7,068 bases of DNA from Rhizobium sp. LCM 4573 (GTDB lineage Bacteria; Pseudomonadota; Alphaproteobacteria; Rhizobiales; Rhizobiaceae), in NCBI RefSeq assembly GCF_001854865.1, contig NZ_MDDW01000029.1, positions 88,561 to 95,628 on the forward strand, written 5' to 3'. Positions 1-6,448 of this stretch are shown in pieces. Each line of letters starts with the position of its first letter. Within the stretch, counting starts at the first letter, position 1. Made by a program: the position numbers and the translations under genes. The notes below the pieces were generated by a model, which searched no databases, was not told the origin of the DNA, and saw only the letters and a program-made list of their open reading frames with translations.

Positions 1-518
1 CTCGGCCATTCCTTCTTGGCGGTAACCTTGTGGGTGCCGGCCCATTCGAAGCCCGGCTTGCCGACGCCGACCCCGTAGCGCCGCGCCTTACCGTTCCCCG
101 TTACCAGATAGAGGAAGCGGTTGTTGGTGTCGATGACGATAGTGCCGGCCGGATGCTTGGTCTCATAGGCGACCACCTGCGGCAGGAATTGCGGCTCGAT
201 CTGGCTTTTGACGGCCTTGTTCGGCCGGACCGCTACTTGCTGGGCACGCTTGCGCGGCTGTTGCCGGATGGCGTCGCGGCGGGTAATCTCACGCGTGGCG
301 CGCTGCTGGTAGACACGCGGCTTGGCGGGGCGCTGCGGATAGGCGACCGGCCGCACTCTCTGTCCCCCAAGCTGCATGACCCAGGGCGCGGTGAGATCGG
401 GGCTCACGACCACCGGCGGGCGTTCCCTATAACGATCGTTTGCCGACGCGGTATTGGAAAGGGCGGCGCTGAAAAGGGCCGTCGTGAGGCCAAGGACCAT
501 AAACAGAGTTTTCTTCAT
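1..518 (-). CDS. L,D-transpeptidase (YkuD family), exported, N-terminal part only
   Basis: This minus-strand gene runs off the left edge; 172 codons are visible and its stop lies outside. It starts MKKTLFMVLGL with a typical Sec signal peptide: basic n-region, hydrophobic core at about residues 5-20, and a likely cleavage after Ala-Ser-Ala at 24-26. Residues 29-115 form a linker rich in Arg, Gln and Pro, probably disordered and basic. A YkuD-type fold begins near residue 117: the stretch around 124-161 (AGTIVIDTNNRFLYLV, then GNGKARRYGVGVGKPGFEW) closely matches the start of rhizobial L,D-transpeptidase catalytic domains. The catalytic His and SxGCxR cysteine motif would lie beyond the edge and is not seen. 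Family members form 3-3 peptidoglycan cross-links or attach outer-membrane proteins to peptidoglycan in the periplasm; which of these applies here is unknown. The Shine-Dalgarno is weak. The gene is divergent from tag. Confidence 0.88.
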   Translation of the reverse strand, partial: MKKTLFMVLGLTTALFSAALSNTASANDRYRERPPVVVSPDLTAPWVMQLGGQRVRPVAYPQRPAKPRVYQQRATREITRRDAIRQQPRKRAQQVAVRPNKAVKSQIEPQFLPQVVAYETKHPAGTIVIDTNNRFLYLVTGNGKARRYGVGVGKPGFEWAGTHKVTAKKEWP

Positions 519-685
519 CGGATCTACTCGCTACTCGACCACCGATACGGGCTGCGGGTTCACAGCATCTTTGCTGTTGAGAAACTGCCAAGAGAGTGGC
601 GAGCGAATGGTAAACGGGTGGACGCAGCGGCCCACAGCACCCGATAAACCTTTTGGCAGGGTTACCACCCGGTTTTGAAATATGG

Positions 686-722
686 TTGACGGATGCTAAA
701 ACCCGTCAAAAAAAAGGGGTTT
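686..722 (+). promoter_or_regulatory. Overlapping small inverted repeats just upstream of tag
   Basis: TTGACGG at 686-692 is matched by CCGTCAA at 703-709, with a 10-nt loop. A second pairing, AAACCC (699-704) with GGGTTT (717-722), shares bases 703-704 with the first and covers the AGGGG (715-719) that serves as Shine-Dalgarno for tag. The first repeat is followed on the plus strand by a run of A, not T, so it is not a plus-strand terminator. No convincing -35/-10 pair was found in the spacer. The remainder of the spacer (519-685) holds one more small hairpin (ACAGCA 562-567 with TGCTGT 572-577) and nothing else I can name. An operator or RNA-level role is a guess. Confidence 0.3.
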
Positions 723-729
723 GAGACGA

Positions 730-1353
730 ATGGACGGCATTATCATCGGTGATGACGGCAAGCCGCGCTGCGCCTGGCACCAGGGGCTGGATGATTACCG
801 CCGCTATCATGACGACGAATGGGGCAGGCCCGTGACGGACGATTTCCGTCTGTTCGAAAAGATCTGCCTGGAAGGTTTCCAGTCCGGCCTTTCCTGGCTC
901 ACAATCTTGCGCAAACGGGAGAATTTCCGCGCCGCCTTTGCCGGCTTCGATTACGGCAAGGTTGCGCAATTCGGCGAAGAGGATATCACCCGCTGCCTTG
1001 GCGATGCGGGCATCATCCGCCATCGCGGCAAGATCGTCTCGACCATCAACAATGCCCGGCGTGCGCTGGAACTGCGCGATGAATTCGGATCGCTGGCGAA
1101 ATACTTCTGGAGTTATGAGCCCGGCCCAGCCGAACGGCCGCAGGTGATGGATCTCGAAACGCTGCGCGCCAATCCCACTACGCCGGTCTCTGTGCGCCTG
1201 TCGAAGGATTTGAAGAAGCGCGGCTGGACCTTCGTCGGCCCGACCACGGTCTATGCCTTCATGCAGGCCATGGGCCTGGTCAACGACCATCTCGACGGCT
1301 GCTTCTGCCAGAGGGAAGTGGAGGCGCAGCGGCTGGCTTTCAGGCGGCCTTGA
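730..1353 (+). CDS. tag: DNA-3-methyladenine glycosylase I (Tag)
   Basis: This is a 207-residue monofunctional base-excision repair glycosylase that removes 3-methyladenine from alkylated DNA, leaving an abasic site; it is cytoplasmic. It aligns along its whole length with E. coli Tag (187 aa). The block YRRYHDDEWGRPVTDD (residues 23-38) leads into LFEKICLEGFQSGLSW, where Glu48 matches the E. coli Glu38 in the base-recognition pocket. The structural zinc ligands appear as Cys14, His27, His187 and Cys191, the last two within VNDHLDGCFC. GIIRHRGKI and KKRGWTFVGPTTVYAFMQA are further family signatures. I chose ATG 730 because AGGGG lies 10 nt upstream and the product then begins close to the family start; an in-frame TTG at 721 would add three residues. 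The 3' end overlaps the convergent HAD gene by 14 nt. Confidence 0.95.
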   Translation: MDGIIIGDDGKPRCAWHQGLDDYRRYHDDEWGRPVTDDFRLFEKICLEGFQSGLSWLTILRKRENFRAAFAGFDYGKVAQFGEEDITRCLGDAGIIRHRGKIVSTINNARRALELRDEFGSLAKYFWSYEPGPAERPQVMDLETLRANPTTPVSVRLSKDLKKRGWTFVGPTTVYAFMQAMGLVNDHLDGCFCQREVEAQRLAFRRP

Positions 1354-2044
1354 TCGCTTCGATGACCGAACCCAACTGGCCGAGATGCTCGATCTGGCGG
1401 AAGCGCGGCGCATCGGTCGGCGGTTCCACATGCTCCACCACCCAGGTCAGCGCATGGGGAATGAAGACGCCGTAGCTGCCGGCGGCGATCGCCGGCACGA
1501 TGTCGGATTTCAGCGAATTCCCGACCATCATCGCCCGTTCGGGCCCGTCGGCGAGCTTCGAAAAGATCCGCCGGTAGGTGGTGGCGTTCTTGTCGCTGAC
1601 GATCTCCACCGCATCGAAGAAATCCCCGAGCCCCGATTGGGCAAGCTTGCGCTCCTGATCGAAAAGGTCACCCTTGGTGATCAGCACCAGGAGATATTCG
1701 CCATTGAGCGCCTCAAGTGTTTCCTCCACATGGGGCAGTTTCTCCACTGGATGGCGCAGCAGGTTCCGGCCGATCTCCAGGATTTCGGCGATCGTATCGG
1801 TGGAGACCTGGCCACCGGTGATTTCGATCGCCGTCTCGATCATCGAAAGTGTGAAGCCTTTGATGCCGAAGCCGTAATAGGCGAGGTTGCGCTTCTCGGC
1901 TTCAAGCAGCCGCTCGGTAATATGCGCGCCCTCGGCGAATTCGCCGAGAAGGTCCACGAAGGACTGTTCCGTCAGGCGGTAATATTGCTCGTTCTGCCAG
2001 AGCGTATCGTCGGCATCGAAGCCGATCGCGGTAATCGGGCGCAT
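1340..2044 (-). CDS. HAD-superfamily hydrolase (probable phosphatase)
   Basis: This is a 234-residue cytoplasmic haloacid dehalogenase-type hydrolase. Motif I is FDADDTLW with nucleophile Asp10 and acid/base Asp12. Motif II is LITKGD with Thr123. The motif III lysine is probably Lys152 (SDKNATTYRRIF). Motif IV is GNSLKSD with Asp181, followed by IVPAIAAG. The insert between motifs I and II (about residues 17-100) is helical in character, as in subfamily I (C1 cap) phosphatases. These proteins form a phospho-aspartyl intermediate and hydrolyse small phosphoesters; the substrate cannot be read from the sequence. The start at 2044 has GGAGG (2056-2060) upstream at a rather long 11-nt spacing. 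A terminator lies between this gene and the upstream DUF305 gene, so it is probably expressed separately. It converges on tag with a 14-nt overlap and no terminator between them. Confidence 0.9.
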   Translation of the reverse strand: MRPITAIGFDADDTLWQNEQYYRLTEQSFVDLLGEFAEGAHITERLLEAEKRNLAYYGFGIKGFTLSMIETAIEITGGQVSTDTIAEILEIGRNLLRHPVEKLPHVEETLEALNGEYLLVLITKGDLFDQERKLAQSGLGDFFDAVEIVSDKNATTYRRIFSKLADGPERAMMVGNSLKSDIVPAIAAGSYGVFIPHALTWVVEHVEPPTDAPRFRQIEHLGQLGSVIEAIKAA

Positions 2045-2078
2045 GGATCACTCTGCCTCCAGACCGTTGATATGGAGG

Positions 2079-2117
2079 ATAAAAACATGCCGGGCAAGAA
2101 GCCAGCCCTGCCCGGCA
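2079..2117 (-). terminator. Intrinsic terminator after the DUF305 gene
   Basis: Read on the minus strand, the perfect 9-bp arm TGCCGGGCA (2117-2109), a 12-nt loop and the matching arm TGCCCGGCA (2096-2088) are followed by TGTTTTTAT. It begins 9 nt past the TAA stop of the DUF305 gene and ends before the HAD start. GC-rich stem plus T-tract is the classic rho-independent form, and it should close the minus-strand block. Confidence 0.8.
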
Positions 2118-2125
2118 CTCGCTTG

Positions 2126-2506
2126 TTACTGACCGCGAGCCTTCAGCCAGGCTTCCATTTCGGCGATTTCAGCGGTCTGCGCCTTGATGACCTCTTCGGC
2201 GAGCTTGCGCAGTTCCGGGTCCTTGCCGTGTTCGAGTTCGACCTTGGCCATGTCGATCGCCCCCTGATGGTGCGGGATCATGCTGCGGACGAAATCGACA
2301 TCGGCATCGCCGGAATATTCGATCGTCATATCCTTGTGCATCTTGTCATTGGCTGCGGTAAAACCTTTGACGGAAGGGCTCGCTTCCGCCGTCGTGGCGG
2401 AATGATCGTGCCCCTTCATCTCCTGCGCCGCCAAAGGGCTGGCGACCAGAGGGCCGGCGAGCAGAAGGGCGAGAGCTGCGGTTGCAATAATGGTCTTCGA
2501 AGACAT
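2126..2506 (-). CDS. Secreted DUF305-family protein, probable periplasmic copper/metal-associated
   Basis: This 126-residue protein starts MSSKTIIATAALALLLAG and carries a Sec signal peptide with likely cleavage after Ala26-Ala27, leaving a short mature protein that begins with a His- and Met-containing segment (QEMKGHDHS). Residues 68-126 are the DUF305 core: ADVDFVRSMIPHHQGAIDMA includes Met76 and the His79-His80 pair, then a helix ending QTAEIAEMEAWLKARGQ. DUF305 proteins are helical, ferritin-like in appearance, and often encoded beside copper-resistance genes; a cyanobacterial relative, CopM, binds copper. Copper binding here is inferred from the His/Met content and the neighbour. The Shine-Dalgarno AAAGGA lies about 6 nt before the ATG. 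The gene follows the His/Cys-rich secreted protein gene after 53 nt and is closed by the terminator at 2079-2117. Confidence 0.9.
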   Translation of the reverse strand: MSSKTIIATAALALLLAGPLVASPLAAQEMKGHDHSATTAEASPSVKGFTAANDKMHKDMTIEYSGDADVDFVRSMIPHHQGAIDMAKVELEHGKDPELRKLAEEVIKAQTAEIAEMEAWLKARGQ

Positions 2507-2559
2507 GGTTTTTCCTTTCCCGTGTCCGATCTGTTGAACTGTGATTTGCGAACAGTTGG

Positions 2560-2931
2560 TCAGGATCGGGGAGGCGGGTCGATCGGCGCAGGCCCGGCGG
2601 AGATCAATGCCTGGACCGGCTCGGGTGCCGGATAGGAAAAGGTGAAATGCTTGCCGCCGGCCTGCAGCGGCTCCGGCAGGAGCGTCACGCAGGCCGCGCA
2701 GAACGGCATGACGCAGTTCTTGGCGCCATGCGGACAGGGTTTCTGGCTGTTTTCGTGGTGTTCGGTGGCGTCCGCTTTCGCTTTGGCCAAGTGGTTGCCA
2801 TGGCCGGAATGCTGCTGCGCGGCTGCGGTGTGGTCGAATGTCGGCATCGCTACCGGCTGGCTCGCCATAGCCGGCATGGCCCCATAAAGCAGCCAGGCAA
2901 GAAACATCAGCAATGGTGCAAGACGCGACAT
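2560..2931 (-). CDS. Small secreted His/Cys-rich protein, possible metal binder
   Basis: This is a 123-residue protein I cannot name with certainty. From ATG 2931 it begins MSRLAPLLMFLAWLLYGAMP, a clear signal peptide with cleavage probably after Ala21-Met-Ala23. The mature part has many His residues (34, 41, 44, 46, 58, 59, 68) and four Cys in the pattern C66-x6-C73-x4-C78-x2-C81, then a Pro-rich tail ending PPPRS. The layout resembles small DUF2946-like proteins near copper or heavy-metal genes, but that assignment is tentative. An in-frame ATG at 3003 would add 24 residues ahead of the hydrophobic core, which is unusual for a signal peptide, so I prefer 2931 although no good Shine-Dalgarno precedes it. 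The DUF305 gene follows 53 nt downstream, so the two are probably co-transcribed and may share a periplasmic metal-handling role. The stop of the extended toxin frame lies 10 nt upstream. Confidence 0.7.
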   Translation of the reverse strand: MSRLAPLLMFLAWLLYGAMPAMASQPVAMPTFDHTAAAQQHSGHGNHLAKAKADATEHHENSQKPCPHGAKNCVMPFCAACVTLLPEPLQAGGKHFTFSYPAPEPVQALISAGPAPIDPPPRS

Positions 2932-2941
2932 GCGCCGGAAT

Positions 2942-3277
2942 TTAGTCACTTCCGAGCCGAAAGCAAAGAGAGGATGAACGGAGTACCGAAGACGTGATCT
3001 CATTCGTCTCAGCGGTAATTTCGCGCCGGTGGCCGATCTCGATCACCAGCACAACGAGGCGGTGATCCTGAATGTCGCAGATGATGCGGTAGTCTCCGAC
3101 GCGATAGCGCCAGAGATGTTTGAACTGCGAGCCTTCAAGGGCAATGCCAAGCTGACGAGGATTGTCGAGTGTCTTTACGCGCGAATGCAGGAAATCCTTT
3201 ACGCGATCCGACTCGTTACGCTCCATTTTCTTGAGTTGTTTGATCGCGGCCGCCTGAAACTCAATCTTCCAGACCAA
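2942..3277 (-). CDS. RelE/ParE-superfamily toxin, with an apparent 3' frameshift
   Basis: This is the toxin of a type II toxin-antitoxin pair; RelE-type members cut mRNA in the ribosome. I start it at TTG 3277 because the family begins V-W-K-I-E-F and a GGAG (3285-3288) sits exactly 7 nt upstream inside the antitoxin gene; the start overlaps the antitoxin end by 17 nt. The core is normal: AAIKQLKKMER helix, TLDNPRQLG, LWRYRVGDYRIICDIQD (55-71), LVVLVIEIGHRRE (74-86). Relatives end in GHRRE(I/V)YR and stop at about 89 residues. Here the frame continues ITAETNE and on to residue 111. Adding one base in the short A-run at 3017-3018 restores Ile-Tyr-Arg-stop, with the stop at 3009-3011. This points to a one-base deletion or a sequence error. 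The lost Tyr88 aligns with catalytic Tyr87 of E. coli RelE, so activity is doubtful. Confidence 0.85.
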   Translation of the reverse strand: MVWKIEFQAAAIKQLKKMERNESDRVKDFLHSRVKTLDNPRQLGIALEGSQFKHLWRYRVGDYRIICDIQDHRLVVLVIEIGHRREITAETNEITSSVLRSSSLCFRLGSD

Positions 3278-3491
3278 GCTCGCGCTCCATCTCTTCCCAG
3301 GTATAAGTCCGCTCGCCATTGCGAATGCGCTCCATCGCTGCCTCGGCGGCGGCGATATCGTGCAGGTCCTCGAGATGCTGTTCGAGGATTTCCTTCACAT
3401 AGGCATCCGGTTCGGCGCCGGCCTTGGCCGCATATTCGGCGACGAGCTTATGCATTTCATCCGGCATTTCGATCGTGACGCGCTTGTTCAT
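3261..3491 (-). CDS. Ribbon-helix-helix antitoxin (RelB/StbD-like)
   Basis: This 76-residue protein is the expected partner of the toxin just downstream. Residues 2-9 (NKRVTIEM) form the DNA-contacting beta strand of a ribbon-helix-helix fold, followed by two helices at about 11-24 and 27-45. The acidic C-terminal part, with AAMERIRNGERTYTWEEMER and the ending ELGLED, is typical of the toxin-binding tail of RelB/DUF6290-type antitoxins. Such proteins bind the toxin and repress their own promoter as dimers. The start at 3491 has AAGGAAGG about 9 nt upstream and a TATAAT box 24 nt upstream. The stop overlaps the toxin start by 17 nt, so toxin translation is probably coupled to antitoxin translation. 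It is divergent from hisS. Confidence 0.9.
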   Translation of the reverse strand: MNKRVTIEMPDEMHKLVAEYAAKAGAEPDAYVKEILEQHLEDLHDIAAAEAAMERIRNGERTYTWEEMERELGLED

Positions 3492-3514
3492 GGCCTTTGC
3501 CCTTCCTTGGGCAG

Positions 3515-3520
3515 ATTATA
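3515..3520 (-). promoter_or_regulatory. -10 box of the antitoxin-toxin promoter
   Basis: On the minus strand this is a perfect TATAAT, 24 nt ahead of the antitoxin ATG, predicting a leader of roughly 17 nt. No good -35 hexamer is found at 16-18 nt spacing. An 8-bp palindrome AGACGTCT (3532-3539) lies just upstream, within the promoter area, and might be an operator half for the ribbon-helix-helix antitoxin; this is speculative. Confidence 0.5.
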
Positions 3521-3637
3521 TAGCATCGCGCAGACGTCTTCACCAGCCGCCGCCCTTGCCGCTCCGGCCTTCATCCTCTAAGAAACCGCACACAAATCCG
3601 GCTCTTGCCGAGGTCCGAAGGCAATGGAATTTCGATC

Positions 3638-5158
3638 ATGAGCGACAAGAAACAAAAACAGCAGAAACTCAAAGCCCGCCTGCCGCGCGGCTTCGTCGAT
3701 CGTTCCGCCGCCGATATCCATGCCACCAACGAGATGATCGAAAAGATCCGCGAGGTCTACGAGCGCTATGGCTTCGATCCTGCCGAGACTCCGCTTTTCG
3801 AATATACCGATGCGCTCGGCAAGTTCCTGCCCGATAGCGACCGCCCGAACGAGGGCGTCTTCTCGCTGCAGGACGACGACGACCAGTGGATGAGCCTGCG
3901 CTACGACCTGACGGCGCCGCTCGCCCGCCATGTCGCTGAAAACTTCAACGAGATCCAGCTGCCGTTCCGTACTTATCGCGCCGGCTATGTCTTTCGCAAT
4001 GAGAAACCGGGTCCAGGCCGCTTCCGCCAGTTCATGCAGTTCGATGCCGATACGGTCGGCGCGTCTGGCGTCCAGGCCGATGCCGAAATGTGCATGATGA
4101 TGGCCGATACGATGGAAGCGCTCGGCGTCAAGCGCGGCGATTACGTCATCCGCGTCAACAACCGCAAGGTTCTGGATGGCGTCATGGAGGCGATCGGCCT
4201 CGGCGGCGAGGAGAACGCCGGCCGGCGGCTGACCGTACTGCGCGCCATCGACAAGCTCGACAAGTTCGGCCCGGAAGGCGTGAAGCTCCTGCTCGGCGAA
4301 GGCCGCAAGGATGAGAGCGGCGACTTTACCAAAGGCGCCGGTCTCAACGCCGCTCAGATTGAAAAGGTTCTCTTCTTCGTTGGCATCAAGGACTATGCCG
4401 AAAGTGCCGTTCAGCTCGCTGAGTTGGTGGCTGGCACGGCTCGGGGTGGTGAGGGCGTCGACGAGTTGAACACCATTGGCGCATTGGCGGCGAGTGCCGG
4501 CTACGGTCCTGACCGCATCAAGATCGATCCCTCGGTCGTCCGAGGTCTCGAATATTACACCGGCCCTGTGGTCGAAGCGGAACTCACTTTCGACGTCACC
4601 AATGAAAAGGGCGAGAAAGTCGTTTTCGGTTCGGTCGGCGGCGGCGGGCGTTATGATGGCCTTGTGTCGCGCTTCATGGGCCAGCCGGTTCCGGCCACGG
4701 GCATTTCCATCGGTGTCTCGCGCCTGATGACGGCGCTGAAAAACCTCGGCAAGCTTGGCCAGGATGAAGTGGTTGCGCCGGTTCTCGTTACCGTCATGGA
4801 CGGCGATGTCGAAAGCATGGGCCGCTACCAGCGGTTCACGCAGCAGCTTCGCGCGGAAGGCATTCGCGCCGAAATGTACCAGGGTAACTGGAAGAAGTTC
4901 GGCAACCAGCTGAAATATGCCGACCGCCGCGGCTGCCCGATCGCCATCATCCAGGGCGGCGACGAGCGCGCCCAGGGCGTCGTGCAGATCAAGGATTTGA
5001 TCGAGGGCAAACGCCTTTCCGGCGAGATCGAGGACAATGCCGCCTGGCGCGAGGCGCGGGTTGCGCAGGAGACCGTGCCCGAGGCGGATCTTGTCGCCAA
5101 GGTGAAGGAGATTCTGGCGGCGCAGGCGGAAGACCGCAGGCGGGCGAGTGATGCTTGA
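3638..5158 (+). CDS. hisS: Histidyl-tRNA synthetase (HisRS)
   Basis: This is a 506-residue cytoplasmic class II aminoacyl-tRNA synthetase that charges tRNA-His with histidine. The catalytic core holds the motif 2 region [20 protein letters not shown] (119-138, with Arg120-x-Glu122 for ATP), the histidine motif VRGLEYYTG (301-309, Arg302 matching E. coli Arg259) and motif 3 in GGGGRYDGL with the following [12 protein letters not shown] (334-363). A C-terminal alpha/beta anticodon-binding domain spans about 380-455 ([10 protein letters not shown] through [12 protein letters not shown]) and is followed by a charged tail. It is longer than E. coli HisRS (424 aa), as in other alphaproteobacteria. 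ATG 3638 is chosen because the rhizobial protein starts MSDK and GGA lies 9 nt upstream; an in-frame TTG at 3605 is less likely. A weak promoter candidate, TTGCCG (3556-3561) with TAAGAA (3579-3584) at 17-nt spacing, lies upstream. It is first of the hisS-hisZ-hisG group. Confidence 0.97.
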   Translation: MSDKKQKQQKLKARLPRGFVDRSAADIHATNEMIEKIREVYERYGFDPAETPLFEYTDALGKFLPDSDRPNEGVFSLQDDDDQWMSLRYDLTAPLARHVAENFNEIQLPFRTYRAGYVFRNEKPGPGRFRQFMQFDADTVGASGVQADAEMCMMMADTMEALGVKRGDYVIRVNNRKVLDGVMEAIGLGGEENAGRRLTVLRAIDKLDKFGPEGVKLLLGEGRKDESGDFTKGAGLNAAQIEKVLFFVGIKDYAESAVQLAELVAGTARGGEGVDELNTIGALAASAGYGPDRIKIDPSVVRGLEYYTGPVVEAELTFDVTNEKGEKVVFGSVGGGGRYDGLVSRFMGQPVPATGISIGVSRLMTALKNLGKLGQDEVVAPVLVTVMDGDVESMGRYQRFTQQLRAEGIRAEMYQGNWKKFGNQLKYADRRGCPIAIIQGGDERAQGVVQIKDLIEGKRLSGEIEDNAAWREARVAQETVPEADLVAKVKEILAAQAEDRRRASDA

Positions 5159-5162
5159 TTGG

Positions 5163-5319
5163 CCCCTCCCCAACCCTCCCCACAAGGGGGAGGGAGCTGG
5201 TCGGCGCAAGCCGCCATCCTGGTGTGAAACTGCGGAGTTTGATGTTCCTGCACTGAACGGTGCGGCAAACCTTACCCTCCCCCTTGTGGGGAGGGTCGGA
5301 GCGAAGCGACGGGGAGGGG
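5163..5319. repeat. Inverted pair of GC-rich palindromic repeat units between hisS and hisZ
   Basis: Two copies of one element face each other and fill most of the hisS-hisZ spacer. The inner arms, 5173-5194 and 5275-5296, are perfect reverse complements over 22 bp. The outer arms CCCCTCCCC (5163-5171) and GGGGAGGGG (5311-5319) are also complementary. Between inner and outer arm the left copy has one base (A5172) where the right copy has 14 nt (5297-5310). Each arm is itself a small hairpin: CCCTCCCC, loop ACAAG, GGGGAGGG. The 80-nt centre (5195-5274) has no clear structure. The arrangement resembles REP/BIME-type and rhizobial intergenic palindromic elements (RIME/RPE class), but the exact family is not assigned. 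No T-tract follows, so it is not an ordinary terminator. Confidence 0.85.
5311..5319 (+). promoter_or_regulatory. Shine-Dalgarno of hisZ, supplied by the repeat's right arm
   Basis: GGGGAGGGG ends 7 nt before the hisZ ATG and is the only purine-rich site in range. It is also the outer right arm of the palindromic repeat pair and can pair with CCCCTCCCC at 5163-5171, so folding would hide the ribosome site. Confidence 0.6.
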
Positions 5320-5326
5320 AAATTCC

Positions 5327-6448
5327 ATGCCCCTGATCGACATGCCTGAATTTTCCGACGACCTTTTGAAGGAATTCGAGGCGCGCCATACCGAACGGGT
5401 CAATACGCCGGTCATCCAGCCGGCCGAACCCTTTCTCGATATCGCGGGCGAGGATCTGCGCCGCCGCATTTTTCTCACCGAGAGCGAGACTGGCGCCAGC
5501 CTGTGCCTCCGGCCGGAATTCACCATTCCCGTCTGCCTGCGGCATATCGAGATCGCGACGGGCACGCCGCGGCGCTACTCCTATCTGGGAGAGGTTTTCC
5601 GGCAGCGGCGCGAAGGAGCCCATGAATTCTATCAGGCGGGCATCGAGGACCTCGGCGACAAGGATATCGCAAGCGCCGATGCGCGGGCGATCGGCGATGC
5701 CACCGGCATCCTGAAGGCGCTGCTCCCTGGCCGGAAACTCGCCTTGACGCTAGGGGACCAGGCGGTTTTCGAGGCCGTGGTGCAGGCGCTCGGCCTGCCG
5801 CTTGGTTGGCAGAAGCGGCTGATCCATGCCTTCGGTGATATGGAGCATCTGGAGGCCCTGCTGGAACGGCTGGCCCGTCCTCAACCGGTTGCCGGCCTCG
5901 ATCCGGAGATCGCGGAACTTATCGCATCCGACAACGAGGCGGCACTGGTGGTCCGCATCGATCGGACAATGCAGGAAACCGGCTATTCCACCAATGCCAG
6001 CCGCTCGCCGGTGGAGATCGCCCGCAGGCTGAAGGAAAAACTCGAGCTTGCCGAAACCCGGCTCGATGGTTCCGCTCTCCTGCTGCTGCGCGAATTCCTG
6101 ACGCTGCAACTGCCGCTCGATGAGGCGCCGGCGGCTCTGGCCGGTTTTGCCGATGCCGCCGGGCTGAAGCTCGGCGCTGCCGTGGCGCTCTTCGATGCCC
6201 GGCTTGCCGCGCTCGCCAATGCGGGTGCAGATATCGGCAGCATGACCTATCGCGCCGCCTTCGGCCGCCCGCTGGACTATTATACCGGGCTCGTCTTCGA
6301 GGTGACGGAGCAGGGCTCCTCCGCAGTGCTTGCTGGCGGCGGCCGCTACGATCGTCTGCTGACGCTGCTGGGAGCGGGCGATCACGTTCCTGCTGTCGGC
6401 TTCTCTCTGTGGCTCGATCGCATCAAGGCGGCGAGGGCCGAACAATGA
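5327..6448 (+). CDS. hisZ: ATP phosphoribosyltransferase regulatory subunit (HisZ)
   Basis: This 373-residue HisRS paralogue forms the regulatory subunit of the hetero-oligomeric ATP phosphoribosyltransferase, the first and feedback-inhibited step of histidine biosynthesis; it is needed where HisG is the short form. It keeps the class II fold: [14 protein letters not shown] (61-74), a motif-2 region [20 protein letters not shown] (86-105), a histidine-motif remnant [10 protein letters not shown] (312-321) and motif 3 [10 protein letters not shown], then [13 protein letters not shown]. It lacks the C-terminal anticodon-binding domain of the neighbouring HisS. The RxE of motif 2 reads R-Q-R, and the VRGL arginine is not in its HisRS position, consistent with loss of aminoacylation. 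ATG 5327 matches the rhizobial start MPLID, with a strong purine-rich site upstream. The stop overlaps the hisG start by 4 nt (ATGA). Confidence 0.96.
   Translation: MPLIDMPEFSDDLLKEFEARHTERVNTPVIQPAEPFLDIAGEDLRRRIFLTESETGASLCLRPEFTIPVCLRHIEIATGTPRRYSYLGEVFRQRREGAHEFYQAGIEDLGDKDIASADARAIGDATGILKALLPGRKLALTLGDQAVFEAVVQALGLPLGWQKRLIHAFGDMEHLEALLERLARPQPVAGLDPEIAELIASDNEAALVVRIDRTMQETGYSTNASRSPVEIARRLKEKLELAETRLDGSALLLLREFLTLQLPLDEAPAALAGFADAAGLKLGAAVALFDARLAALANAGADIGSMTYRAAFGRPLDYYTGLVFEVTEQGSSAVLAGGGRYDRLLTLLGAGDHVPAVGFSLWLDRIKAARAEQ

Noticed and set aside
30..647. A 205-codon plus-strand open frame at the left edge
   Set aside because: It is antisense to the L,D-transpeptidase, whose signal peptide and YkuD start are clear on the minus strand.
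686..715. Inverted repeat 686-709 with an adjacent A-run considered as an intrinsic terminator
   Set aside because: The A-run follows on the plus strand, so no U-tract would follow the hairpin in plus-strand RNA. Read on the minus strand the T-run precedes the stem, so neither orientation gives a terminator.
706..1431. A 241-codon minus-strand open frame opposite tag
   Set aside because: It is a shadow of tag, which has all family motifs and a good start on the plus strand.
2537..2557. AACTGT/ACAGTT inverted repeat between the His/Cys-rich gene and the DUF305 gene, considered as a metal-regulator operator
   Set aside because: The arms are only 6 bp, do not match the CueR-type box I know, and there is no promoter pair around them.
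1253..2635. A 460-codon plus-strand open frame spanning the HAD and DUF305 genes
   Set aside because: It is antisense to two well-supported minus-strand genes and also crosses their terminator; no family resemblance was seen.
5163..5319. hisS-hisZ repeat considered as a terminator, insertion sequence or CRISPR
   Set aside because: There is no T-tract after the stems, no transposase or target duplication, and only two inverted copies rather than regularly spaced direct repeats.
3578..5623. A 681-codon open frame on the minus strand, antisense to hisS and the start of hisZ
   Set aside because: hisS and hisZ are certain on the plus strand. The antisense frame runs through the intergenic repeat, shows no recognisable domain, and is the kind of long shadow frame expected in GC-rich coding DNA.
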